A DNA stretch of 64,000 nucleotides, from positions 972,382 to 1,036,381 of the forward strand of contig NZ_AFIG01000001.1 of assembly GCF_000214595.1 (NCBI RefSeq). Direction: 5' to 3'. The first letter of the stretch is position 1; every line of letters begins with the position of its first letter. Shown piece by piece: positions 8,676-17,436 of this stretch. A program made the translations under genes and the position numbers. Source of the stretch: Methylophaga thalassica MP (GTDB lineage: Bacteria > Pseudomonadota > Gammaproteobacteria > Nitrosococcales > Methylophagaceae). Below the pieces are notes generated by a model that was not told where the DNA came from, did not search any database, and saw only the letters and a list, made by a program, of their open reading frames with translations.

Positions 8676-9008
8676 ATGGCGGACACATTATTAAAACTGG
8701 TTTTTTTTGTCCATGAATCTCACAAAGAAGTGGTTAAACAGGCAATTTTTGCTGCGGGAGCCGGACAATATGATGGTTATGATTCCTGTTGCTGGGAATC
8801 GCAAGGAATGGGGCAGTTTCGTCCTCTAGCTGGAAGCCAACCTTATATTGGCCAACAAGGTCAGGTGGAATATGTACCTGAGTTCCGGATAGAAACCGTT
8901 TGTCCCAGCCAAAAGATAAAGCCTATATTGCAAGCCTTAATTTCTGCACATCCTTATGAAACCCCAGCCTACGAAGTCTGGTCTGTAAAAACACTAGACG
9001 ACTTTTAA
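8676..9008 (+). CDS. Nif3/YqfO-type PII-like domain protein
   Basis: A small (~110-residue) stand-alone version of the PII/CutA-like domain that is inserted in long Nif3/YqfO (DUF34) proteins. Matching signatures are LVFFVHESHKEVVKQAIFAAGAGQYDGYDSCCWES at the start and ISAHPYETPAYEVW at the end. The metal-binding Nif3 core is absent. I use the ATG at 8676; a TTG one codon earlier abuts the upstream stop. Cytoplasmic and of unknown function. It sits between the WD40 lipoprotein and pepN in one closely packed run. Confidence 0.8.
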   Translation: MADTLLKLVFFVHESHKEVVKQAIFAAGAGQYDGYDSCCWESQGMGQFRPLAGSQPYIGQQGQVEYVPEFRIETVCPSQKIKPILQALISAHPYETPAYEVWSVKTLDDF

Positions 9009-9017
9009 TAGAGAAAT

Positions 9018-11678
9018 ATGATGGATCTTTCTAACGTGGAACAGTCACCAAAAATGACCTTATTAGCCAACTATCAGGTACCTCGTTATCTGGTGGATGA
9101 GGCATTACTTCATTTTGATTTGGATAAATCAAAAACAAGGGTTATCAGCACGTTAAAAATGCGGCTTAACCCGGAATCATCTGCTGGTGAGTGTGTGCTC
9201 GATGGTGAGTCACTGGATTTGATTAGTATCAAATTGGATGGAAAATTACTTTCTGATAGTCAGTATGAGGTGAACAGCAACTCACTGACTATTGCAGATG
9301 TGCCTGAACAGTTTGAATTAGAAATTATTACCGAGATACATCCCGATCAGAACACGGCCCTGGAAGGCTTATATCATTCGGGACGTTTATTGTGTACTCA
9401 ATGTGAGGCAGAAGGTTTTAGACGCATTACCTATTACCCTGATCGTCCTGATGTAATGACGGTATTTACGGTGACGATTGTTGCCGATGCAAAACAGTGG
9501 CCGGTGATGTTATCGAACGGTAATCTGGAAGAACAGGGCCAGTTTAATGATGGTCGACATTGGGTGCGCTGGCATGATCCTCATCCCAAGCCGAGTTATT
9601 TATTCGCGCTGGTTGCTGGTGACTTATATTGTCAGCAAGATCACTTCACAACGATGAATGGTCGCGATGTCACATTACGTATCTACGTTGATCCTGAGAA
9701 TAAACATAAATGTGACCATGCATTAGTGTCGTTAAAACAATCAATGAAATGGGATGAAGAGGTCTATGGCCGTGAATATGATCTAGATGTATTCATGATT
9801 GTGGCTGTTAACGACTTCAATATGGGGGCTATGGAAAACAAAGGCTTGAATATCTTCAATGCTGCCTGTGTATTAGCCACACCCGAAACAGCGACCGATG
9901 ACGATTTTTACACCATCCAAAGCATTGTTGCCCATGAATATTTTCACAACTGGTCTGGTAATCGGGTTACCTGCCGTGATTGGTTTCAGTTAAGTCTGAA
10001 AGAAGGCTTTACTGTGATGCGCGATCAGAGTTTTAGTGCTGATTTGAACTCAGCTGCTGTACAGCGCATTGACGATGTGAATGGCCTGCGTAGTATGCAG
10101 TTTGCTGAAGATGCTGGCCCAATGGCACATCCAGTTCGCCCAGACTCCTATATTGAAATCAGTAACTTTTATACGGTGACGATTTATGAGAAAGGCGCTG
10201 AAGTTGTTCGCATGATCAAAACATTGGTTGGCGATGAAGGTTTTAGAAAAGGAACAGACCTTTACTTTCACAGACATGATGGTCAAGCCGTCACCACCGA
10301 TGATTTTGTCAAAGCGATTGAAGATGCCAATAGCGTTGATTTAAGTCAGTTTAAACGGTGGTATGAACAAGCTGGTACGCCGGAGCTATCTGTCAAGACA
10401 CACTACGATCCTGTGCAACAACGTTTCAGCCTTACCCTCCACCAATCCTGTCCAGCTACACCAGGGCAAGAGAATAAGTTAAATTTCCATATTCCTGTTG
10501 CTGTGGGCTTACTGGATAGTGACGGTAATAATATGCCAATGCAGCTAGCGGAAGAAACAACACCCTATGACGGTGATACTCGTGTTTTGTCATTAACAGA
10601 AACAGAGCAGACGTTTGAGTTTATCCATGTTTCTGAAGAGCCTGTGGCATCAGTGTTACGCGGGTTTTCAGCTCCGGTAAAACTCAAGTATGACTTAACG
10701 AATAAGCAATTAGCCTTCTTAATGGGCCATGACACCGACAGCTTTAATCGTTGGGATGCTGGTCAGCAATTAATGATTAATGTGTTGTTGGAAATTGTTG
10801 ATGATATTCAAAAACAGAATACATTAGCCTTATCACCATTATTGCTGTCACAGCTTGAAGCCGTCTTGAATGACGAACAGTTAGATCCGGCACTTGTAGC
10901 AAAAATGTTGACTCTGCCAACGGAAAACTATTTGGCTGCACAGATGCCTGTAGCTGATGTAGATGGCATTCATCAGGCTAGAGAGTTTGCAAAGCGACAG
11001 ATTGCCATATCACTGAAGCCATTATTCAATGCACGTTATGAAAGTCTGAGTAAAAAGAAAAAATATCAGTTTAACGCAGAAGATATGGCTGCACGTAGTC
11101 TTAAAAATCTATGTTTATCCTATTTGGCCGCCACCGATGATCCGCTACAAATGCAACGCTGTCTGCGTCAGATGAAAGTGACTGACAATATGACAGAATT
11201 ATTGGCCGGCTTACGTTTGATGGTCGATCAGGCTGGACCTGAACGCGAACACGCATTACGTGCGTTTTATGAGCAATGGAAACATGATCGTCAAGTAGTT
11301 GATAAATGGTTATCAGTGCAGGCGGCATCGAAACTCCCTGATACCTTGTTACGTGTTAAAGCGTTGATGAAACATGAAGCATTTAACATTAAAAATCCAA
11401 ATAATGTTCGTGCGTTAATTGGCCAGTTTTGCCGTAATAACCCTGTCCATTTTCACGCGAAAGATGGTTCAGGCTATCGATTCCTGGCAGAGCAAATATT
11501 AGTGTTAGATAAGCTCAATCCTCAAGTTGCAGCAAGAATGCTCGGCGCGTTAAATTCATGGCGTCGTTATGATGTTGAGCGTCAAGAATTAATGAAAGCG
11601 TCATTGGAAGAGATTGCTGCGCAAAAAGACTTATCCGCCGATGTTTATGAAATCGTCACAAAATATCTGGCAGCATAA
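9018..11678 (+). CDS. pepN: Aminopeptidase N (M1 family)
   Basis: Cytoplasmic zinc metalloaminopeptidase that removes N-terminal residues from peptides. The substrate-recognition GAMEN motif is at 270-274; the zinc site is H306-E307-x2-H310 with E329 as third ligand (HEYFHNW ... LSLKEG). The 886-residue length and the helical C-terminal half fit the gammaproteobacterial PepN type. Two ATGs stand in tandem at 9018 and 9021; the start is uncertain by one codon. The HIT gene begins 2 bases after the stop. Confidence 0.96.
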   Translation: MMDLSNVEQSPKMTLLANYQVPRYLVDEALLHFDLDKSKTRVISTLKMRLNPESSAGECVLDGESLDLISIKLDGKLLSDSQYEVNSNSLTIADVPEQFELEIITEIHPDQNTALEGLYHSGRLLCTQCEAEGFRRITYYPDRPDVMTVFTVTIVADAKQWPVMLSNGNLEEQGQFNDGRHWVRWHDPHPKPSYLFALVAGDLYCQQDHFTTMNGRDVTLRIYVDPENKHKCDHALVSLKQSMKWDEEVYGREYDLDVFMIVAVNDFNMGAMENKGLNIFNAACVLATPETATDDDFYTIQSIVAHEYFHNWSGNRVTCRDWFQLSLKEGFTVMRDQSFSADLNSAAVQRIDDVNGLRSMQFAEDAGPMAHPVRPDSYIEISNFYTVTIYEKGAEVVRMIKTLVGDEGFRKGTDLYFHRHDGQAVTTDDFVKAIEDANSVDLSQFKRWYEQAGTPELSVKTHYDPVQQRFSLTLHQSCPATPGQENKLNFHIPVAVGLLDSDGNNMPMQLAEETTPYDGDTRVLSLTETEQTFEFIHVSEEPVASVLRGFSAPVKLKYDLTNKQLAFLMGHDTDSFNRWDAGQQLMINVLLEIVDDIQKQNTLALSPLLLSQLEAVLNDEQLDPALVAKMLTLPTENYLAAQMPVADVDGIHQAREFAKRQIAISLKPLFNARYESLSKKKKYQFNAEDMAARSLKNLCLSYLAATDDPLQMQRCLRQMKVTDNMTELLAGLRLMVDQAGPEREHALRAFYEQWKHDRQVVDKWLSVQAASKLPDTLLRVKALMKHEAFNIKNPNNVRALIGQFCRNNPVHFHAKDGSGYRFLAEQILVLDKLNPQVAARMLGALNSWRRYDVERQELMKASLEEIAAQKDLSADVYEIVTKYLAA

Positions 11679-11680
11679 TA

Positions 11681-12094
11681 ATGTATGAGCTTCATCCACA
11701 ATTAAAACAAGATACTATCCGGATTGGCGAGTTTGAACTGTGCGAAGTACTGTTAATGAACGATATGCGCTATCCATGGTTGATACTGGTGCCGAAACGT
11801 GAAAATAAAGCTGAGATTTATCAGCTGACTGAGCAAGAGCAGCAGCGTTTGTCGATCGAGTCCAGCTTTGTGAGCAAGGCTATGTCGGTTTTATTTTCAG
11901 CCGATAAAATGAATATTGCAGCTTTGGGAAACATGGTTGAACAACTGCATATTCATCATATTGCTCGCTTTAAAACGGATGCTACTTGGCCAAAACCGGT
12001 CTGGGGTATAGGGCAGGCTGAGCCTTATTCTGAGATGGCGAAAAACGCGATGTTGTCACAGTTGATACAAGCACTAGGTGACTATTTAGTGTAG
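11681..12094 (+). CDS. HIT-family nucleotide-binding protein
   Basis: A 137-residue histidine-triad superfamily protein. The triad is QLHIHHIAR near residues 87-95, matching the H-x-H-x-H-x2 core with the third position variable, so it is a HIT-like hydrolase or transferase of nucleoside phosphate conjugates. An opening strand with MRYPWLILVPKRENKAEIYQL is typical of the proteobacterial HIT group with a PWLILVP block. It lies 2 bases after pepN and 12 before the DUF2835 gene. Physiological substrate unknown. Confidence 0.85.
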   Translation: MYELHPQLKQDTIRIGEFELCEVLLMNDMRYPWLILVPKRENKAEIYQLTEQEQQRLSIESSFVSKAMSVLFSADKMNIAALGNMVEQLHIHHIARFKTDATWPKPVWGIGQAEPYSEMAKNAMLSQLIQALGDYLV

Positions 12095-12106
12095 AAGATA
12101 ACTGCA

Positions 12107-12331
12107 ATGACCCGATTACGCTTTCGAATGCATCTTACTCCTGAACAAGCGCTTCGTTATTATCAAGGCATGGCCAAAACGGTGATCGTTACTGCTGAAA
12201 CGGGACAAAGATTAAGTTTCCCTGCTGAACATATTCGTCAGTTCGTTGATAGCAGAGGCGTGAATGGTTTGTTTTCCATTGAGTTTGACGACAATAATAA
12301 GCTGATAGGTATAACACGCCTGACTCACTGA
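12107..12331 (+). CDS. DUF2835 family protein
   Basis: A 74-residue protein recognised by the DUF2835 pattern: an RFRMHLTPEQALRYYQGMAK start, a V-x-V-T-AETG turn and SFPAEHIRQFVDSRGVNGLF. Members are small cytoplasmic proteins of unknown function. It is the last gene of the mrp-side run and overlaps the oppositely transcribed GGDEF-EAL gene tail-to-tail by 7 bases, with no terminator between them. Confidence 0.8.
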   Translation: MTRLRFRMHLTPEQALRYYQGMAKTVIVTAETGQRLSFPAEHIRQFVDSRGVNGLFSIEFDDNNKLIGITRLTH

Positions 12332-15156
12332 ACGAACGTTATTGGTCCATCAAGTAACGTGGGCTGGGGCTTTCCAATGTAATATCCCTGAGCATAATCG
12401 ACACCAAGTTCAGCCAAAACTTCGAGAATCTCAGCACTCTCAACAAACTCTGCCACCGTATTTTTTCCCATGCCTTTAGCTACAGAAACCAAGGCTTCCA
12501 CAAATAGCTTGTCATCATTATTTTCTGTGATATGGGTGATAAACATGCCATCAATTTTCACCATATCAACAGGTAGTTCTCGCAAATAACGGAACGAGGC
12601 AAAGCCAGAGCCGAAGTCATCTATAGAGAATCGACAGCCTAAGTCACGCATTTCACTCATCAATACTCGTGCTTGATTAATATCAGCGACGGCTGCCGTT
12701 TCTGTCAATTCAAATAATAAATGATCTGGACTGGCATTATATTGATCTAAAAGGTGTTCTAGCAGCGGTATAAGATCAGCATCAAGCATTGCGTGGGCAG
12801 ATAAGTTCAATGATAAAGTGATGTTTATGCCTTGTTGTTCCAGATCCGCTAGTTTGGCAATGCCTTTTTCTAATACATAGTGATCGATTCGGTGGATTAA
12901 GCCTGATTGTTCAGCAATTTCAATAAACATGCCTGGACTATGTATTTCACCATCCTCATCTAACATGCGTAGCAGCACTTCATAATGACTCACCGCTTGG
13001 GTTTGAATCTGCATGATAGGTTGGAAATAGAGTATAAAACGGTCGTCTGACAATGCATCTTCTATTTTCTGTTTCCAACGCATACGTTCCTGGAGTTGTT
13101 TTCCTAGCATGTCGTCATGGGTAAACAGCCGCCATGTATCTTTACCATGTGACTTCGCTTGATACATCGCCAAATCTGCACTGCTTAAGAGGCGATCCAC
13201 ATTGAACTCATTGAGTGGAAAAGGCACGATGCCGATACTGGAAGAAATGCTGTAGCGAACTTGTTCAAATTCAAAGTGCAGAGTATGTAATCTTGCACTG
13301 ATTTGTTCACACAGAATAATAGCAGTATTTAAATCAGTTTCAGGCAAAATGATGGCAAATTCATCACCGCCTAATCGCGCTAATACATCATTATCACGAC
13401 TGACCTCAGTGAGGGCTCTTGCTACATTCTTGAGTAATTGGTCACCAATATTATGACCACAACTGTCATTGATATCTTTGAAATGATCTAAATCGAGCAC
13501 CAGCAAAATACCCTGTTGGTCATTGAAAATTGCTTGTTTGAGAAGGTGTTCAAACTGATTCTTCAGTTTTTTTCGATTATAGAGTTCAGTTAATGGATCA
13601 TGGGTTGCAAGCCAGCGTAACTCATTCTCATTTTGTTTTTTTTCTGTTATATCGATGCCTATGCAGAGAATCACAGCATTATTGGTGGGCACGCGAAAAT
13701 TGGAATGTATCCAAGAGATAGTATGGCTCTGTCCATCAGTTGAGAGAATATCGGATTCCATGTGAACTATCTTTTCACCATGATTGGACAGTTGCTGAAG
13801 TGATTGATGGACCCTCTGCCAATCAGAGGGATGAAAAAATTGTTCAAATGACTGATTTAATACGTCACTTGCTTGATAGCCGGTGATGCGGGTCGCGAGT
13901 TCATTGAAGCTAGAGATACAGTGATTTTTATCCAATGTAATAATGATTAACTGGGCTGTGTCTATCAGATTACTGACAAAATCCCTTTCTTGTATCAGCT
14001 CTTGTGTCCGCTTATTGAGTGAATCTGTCTGCTTGTTAACAGAGCTTTCCAGATCTTCCAGTTGTTCTGAAAGTACTACGGCAGACTGTTCAAGGATATT
14101 CAGCTCATCAATGTAACGTCTTGGCAATGTATGATTCAGCATATTTCTGACTTGAAGGTATTTTTTCTCGGCCAAAAGAGGCAGGGCTTTGGAGACTGCT
14201 GATAATCGCCTCAGTGGCGCTGATAATAGTAAGAATAGACTGCCACCAATGGCGATTAAGCCAATAAGTGACCAGGCAATGGTCCTATAAGTAAGGCTAC
14301 TAAGCTCATGTTGCTGATTAGCGATATTATCAATTATCACCAGTACTACATTGCTCACTTGTTTGAGCTTAACAAACTGAAATTCAACCGGTAAATTCGA
14401 ATCGCGTAAGATCAATTTATCGTGATCAATGTCTTGATAACGATAATGTTTTGCTAGATATCTTAAATAAGCGATATTGCTATTGAATGAGGTGAGTACA
14501 TTGAGATGACGGTCCCAGAGCGATGTATCAGCTTGACGTAACTCCTGTGTGTTGGACTGATCAGAAATAATGGCAATATCGGCACCCGTTTGTGCCCGAA
14601 AATCCAACAATGATTGCGTCAGATTATAGCCGAGCACTAAGACATGATTAGTCGGGCTATCCGCCAGAATAGGTAATAAGAGGTATTGTTTGCAACTGAC
14701 TTCGCAGTTGAGTTGATTCTGAGCTAGTTCAGTTTCTGCGGTGCGTGTAATAATCGATTTTATGAATTTTGGTGTGGGCGGACCCCATCCACCTAGGTTT
14801 CGACCTGTACTATCAAACAATTGTACTTGGGAGACATCCCAGTTCAGCTCAAGGTCACTGCGGTAACGCTGAATACGCTCTAAAATATCTTTGTGTTTTC
14901 CTGATGCTGAATGTTGCGTGGTATCAGGCGAAATAAGCAACTCAGCAAGTCGTTGTAGCTGATCTCGTGTGGTCGTGATTTGTCCGAGCAGCTGTTGATG
15001 ATATTGCTCCTGTAACTGAGAACGAAAAAAAACAAATTTTTGCTGAACGTTCCAGTAAATAATGACATGAAAAATCAACAGAAAAATCAATAGAATAGAA
15101 CTGAAAAATAAACCAGCTTTCCACCGAATACTTAAAAATGGGTTGCTAGTATTCAT
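12325..15156 (-). CDS. Membrane sensor PAS-GGDEF-EAL protein (c-di-GMP turnover)
   Basis: A 943-residue inner-membrane protein. A first transmembrane helix near residues 15-38, a periplasmic region of about 245 residues (CACHE-like by layout) and a second helix (SLIGLIAIGGSLFLLLSAPL) lead to a coiled linker, a PAS domain, GGDEF and EAL domains. The cyclase site is LGGDEF with an RDND inhibitory (RxxD) site five residues upstream. The EAL domain keeps E (as EVLLR), NLSAHA, ELTE, DDFGSGF, KIDG, AEFVE and QGYYIGKP, so both halves look catalytic. I choose the ATG at 15156, 8 bases after the barrel gene; an upstream start would overlap it by 40 bases. Third gene of a PBP-barrel-signalling operon. 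Confidence 0.88.
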   Translation of the reverse strand: MNTSNPFLSIRWKAGLFFSSILLIFLLIFHVIIYWNVQQKFVFFRSQLQEQYHQQLLGQITTTRDQLQRLAELLISPDTTQHSASGKHKDILERIQRYRSDLELNWDVSQVQLFDSTGRNLGGWGPPTPKFIKSIITRTAETELAQNQLNCEVSCKQYLLLPILADSPTNHVLVLGYNLTQSLLDFRAQTGADIAIISDQSNTQELRQADTSLWDRHLNVLTSFNSNIAYLRYLAKHYRYQDIDHDKLILRDSNLPVEFQFVKLKQVSNVVLVIIDNIANQQHELSSLTYRTIAWSLIGLIAIGGSLFLLLSAPLRRLSAVSKALPLLAEKKYLQVRNMLNHTLPRRYIDELNILEQSAVVLSEQLEDLESSVNKQTDSLNKRTQELIQERDFVSNLIDTAQLIIITLDKNHCISSFNELATRITGYQASDVLNQSFEQFFHPSDWQRVHQSLQQLSNHGEKIVHMESDILSTDGQSHTISWIHSNFRVPTNNAVILCIGIDITEKKQNENELRWLATHDPLTELYNRKKLKNQFEHLLKQAIFNDQQGILLVLDLDHFKDINDSCGHNIGDQLLKNVARALTEVSRDNDVLARLGGDEFAIILPETDLNTAIILCEQISARLHTLHFEFEQVRYSISSSIGIVPFPLNEFNVDRLLSSADLAMYQAKSHGKDTWRLFTHDDMLGKQLQERMRWKQKIEDALSDDRFILYFQPIMQIQTQAVSHYEVLLRMLDEDGEIHSPGMFIEIAEQSGLIHRIDHYVLEKGIAKLADLEQQGINITLSLNLSAHAMLDADLIPLLEHLLDQYNASPDHLLFELTETAAVADINQARVLMSEMRDLGCRFSIDDFGSGFASFRYLRELPVDMVKIDGMFITHITENNDDKLFVEALVSVAKGMGKNTVAEFVESAEILEVLAELGVDYAQGYYIGKPQPTLLDGPITFVQ

Positions 15157-15164
15157 CTGTAGCA

Positions 15165-16412
15165 CTAAAACCGATATGACAGAGATACAGCAAACATATC
15201 CCACCTTTTATTAGTATCGGTCACATCGTTTTCCCGTGGTGATAGTGTCGCTACGCCCTCCACAATGTGATACTCGGTCCGAAGCATTAAGTTTTGTGAA
15301 ATATGCCAGCGTCCACCTAACACCCAACTCTTTGAATAATATTCATGTGCTGGAACGGGCGCTCGATTGATCCCATTTGCAGCCAGTTGCTGACTATTGA
15401 TGCGGTTTTGTCTAGCTGCTTTTTTTCCGTTCCAGTCATGTTTATTTAGCTGGAATTCTTCATAACGGATGAAGGCTTGCCATGCAGGCGTAAAATTGTA
15501 ATTTGCCTGTAAGTAATAACCAATTGAATTAATATTCATCTGTGATACGGGACCACCGATATCAATATAATCAACATTTTCAAAGGCAACTTCACTGGTA
15601 AATTGCCATTTCTCACCGTTATATTGACCTGAGAGGACGGTATAATCGATTTCAATTTCGCCTGAATTCATTCCCGGACCGAAAGGAAAGGGTACGCGGT
15701 CACTCGCACCAGCATCAAAATCGAGCGTGACTCTTGTCCCTGTGATTGAATATATCCATTGACCGCCATTATGCTCATAAAGGAGTTTTCCGAAGATACC
15801 CAATTTATCGTTTTGGATTGAGCCTGCCCAGTCATCACCCATATAGGCATATTCAACATTTTTATCTGCCAAGGTATAGCCGGTGCCTACTTCCATAAAG
15901 ACCGTACCGCTATCTAGATCAAGGTTGTTATAAAAGTGCACACCATCGGCTGCCATAATGGTGTTTCTGACTTTATCGAAATAAATCACTTGAGGTAGGA
16001 ATATAGCGCTTCTTGTATGAGCCACGTCCCGCGTTTCGTTATACAAACCAATTTCGTTTTTGATTCTGCCGATGTAGAGTCCAGAAGAGTAGGTGGTAGA
16101 GGAATACAGGGAAATATCAATTAAGCCATAATCAAGTCGTGGCGAGCCGTTATCAAATCTACCTGCTTGTCTGGACAATAGTTGGGCAGATAGCCTGAGT
16201 TTGGGATTGAGACTCAAGCTGCCATTGATACCAACTTCAGTGAATTCAAAACTACCATCATCACTCGGACCAAAAAAATGATTGTCAGTTGTATGTATGT
16301 AACCTTGAGATGCAAAACCGTGTAACACGATCCGTTCAAACCAAGGTGTATCATCATCGGCAACCGCAGCTGTCGAAATGCTGAGAAAGATGGATAGTAG
16401 TATTACCCTCAT
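15165..16412 (-). CDS. Outer-membrane beta-barrel (porin-like) protein
   Basis: A 415-residue secreted protein. A signal peptide (MRVILLSIFLSISTAAVADD) is followed by alternating amphipathic strands rich in Tyr, Gly and Asn; the chain ends in FAVSLSYRF, with the C-terminal Phe that the BAM machinery recognises. I do not recognise a named porin family; the fold call rests on composition, strand pattern and ending. It overlaps the upstream PBP-like gene by 4 bases and is followed by the GGDEF-EAL gene after 8 bases, so all three should be made together. This suggests a channel or receptor whose ligand is read by the periplasmic and inner-membrane partners; that is inference. Confidence 0.8.
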   Translation of the reverse strand: MRVILLSIFLSISTAAVADDDTPWFERIVLHGFASQGYIHTTDNHFFGPSDDGSFEFTEVGINGSLSLNPKLRLSAQLLSRQAGRFDNGSPRLDYGLIDISLYSSTTYSSGLYIGRIKNEIGLYNETRDVAHTRSAIFLPQVIYFDKVRNTIMAADGVHFYNNLDLDSGTVFMEVGTGYTLADKNVEYAYMGDDWAGSIQNDKLGIFGKLLYEHNGGQWIYSITGTRVTLDFDAGASDRVPFPFGPGMNSGEIEIDYTVLSGQYNGEKWQFTSEVAFENVDYIDIGGPVSQMNINSIGYYLQANYNFTPAWQAFIRYEEFQLNKHDWNGKKAARQNRINSQQLAANGINRAPVPAHEYYSKSWVLGGRWHISQNLMLRTEYHIVEGVATLSPRENDVTDTNKRWDMFAVSLSYRF

Positions 16413-16837
16413 AAGTCCACCTTAATCATTTGAATACCTTCGTGTGTATCAGCGTTGTCCAAACTGATATAGCCAATTGCCCCTTCCGTACTGGCGACAG
16501 CATTAAGCATTTCCTGTTCAGAGTTAACGACTACGGGAGCAGCGCCTGTTCCAGAAAAAACCTGCCGGTCCCAAATTCGTCTGAGCTGGTATGGAAACAT
16601 GCCCAATATAGACTTACAAAACTCATTATGCGTAGGGTTCTGATCTTGAAGAACGAAGACTTTGATTGGTGTGCCATCAGACCATTGATGAACTCGCATG
16701 GCAAAGATCGAACGAGCATTGGTTTTGCTTAATTGCTTGGTCTCAACCTGAACGTTGGCAATAACATTTTGAGCTGGTAGATCTTGCGATACCAGAAACA
16801 ATAAAGTGATGAGGATTCTGATGCTTATCCATGTCAT
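16409..16837 (-). CDS. Small periplasmic PBP-like (PstS-like) protein
   Basis: A 142-residue exported protein with a signal peptide ending near DLPAQ. It resembles one lobe of the PstS-like phosphate-binding family: LSKTNARSIFAMRVHQWSDG, FCKSILGM, and the closing AVASTEGAIGYISL are the blocks such proteins use at the ligand cleft and hinge. Full PstS is about 320 residues, so this is a half-size version and probably not a transport protein; no ABC genes are near. First gene of the operon, overlapping the barrel gene by 4 bases. Ribosome site AAGG lies 8 bases before the ATG. Likely role is ligand sensing for the downstream c-di-GMP enzyme (inference). Confidence 0.75.
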   Translation of the reverse strand: MTWISIRILITLLFLVSQDLPAQNVIANVQVETKQLSKTNARSIFAMRVHQWSDGTPIKVFVLQDQNPTHNEFCKSILGMFPYQLRRIWDRQVFSGTGAAPVVVNSEQEMLNAVASTEGAIGYISLDNADTHEGIQMIKVDL

Positions 16838-16885
16838 CAGCCTTGTTCCTTAAGCTGTGTTGAACCCAATTCTAGGCATGAATAC

Positions 16886-16927
16886 AAAAAAAAGCCATGC
16901 TAAAAACAACTTTATGTTGTTCGGCTT
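16886..16927 (-). terminator. Probable terminator of the RDD gene
   Basis: Read on the minus strand, AAGCC pairs with GGCTT around an inner AACAAC/GTTGTT hairpin, and eight Ts follow. It begins inside the stop codon of the RDD gene and separates it from the PBP-like operon. The outer stem is short, so strength is uncertain. Confidence 0.5.
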
Positions 16928-17351
16928 ATTCTTTGACAAAGATAAGAGAGGTTTTTGCTACTTGGTTATACCAGCTTTGTTTATCTTTACTTAGCCATTG
17001 CCACCAGAATCCCAAGCCCAGACAGAGCCAGGATATAACGCCTAAACTAAAACGTATGGCTGCCTGTTTCCAAGAGATTGACGGTGTAGTTAAGCTAATA
17101 AGTTTTATTTTCCATGCTCGCATACCGAGGGTTTGTCCTCCATGAGTCCAGAACCAGCCATAGAATAAAAAACACACTGACAGTAAATATAATAAAAAAA
17201 ACACATTGCCCGGTGTAATGGCTTCACCACCATTTAGCGCAACCGGAATAATAGCGGCGAATAATAAGGCGGATAGTAAAAGTAAAAAGTCGTATACCAT
17301 CGCCATTAATTGACGAATTGGGCCCGGTCGATTGTGAACAGCTACACTCAT
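16926..17351 (-). CDS. RDD-family membrane protein
   Basis: A 141-residue inner-membrane protein of the RDD family. The family-naming block is degenerate here (RQLMAMVYDFLLLLSALLF), then comes a second helix (FFLLYLLSVCFLFYGWFW), the motif HGGQTLGMRAWKIKL typical of the group, and a third hydrophobic segment. Function of such single-domain RDD proteins is unknown; some have been linked to ion exchange. It faces purL divergently, with 85 bases between the starts. Confidence 0.85.
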   Translation of the reverse strand: MSVAVHNRPGPIRQLMAMVYDFLLLLSALLFAAIIPVALNGGEAITPGNVFFLLYLLSVCFLFYGWFWTHGGQTLGMRAWKIKLISLTTPSISWKQAAIRFSLGVISWLCLGLGFWWQWLSKDKQSWYNQVAKTSLIFVKE

Positions 17352-17436
17352 TATGATTTCCAGCGGATTTTATTTGGGCGTTAAACCTTACATAAAGTAT
17401 CATTATCGCTTTAGTTTATCTTGAATTGGGATCCGC

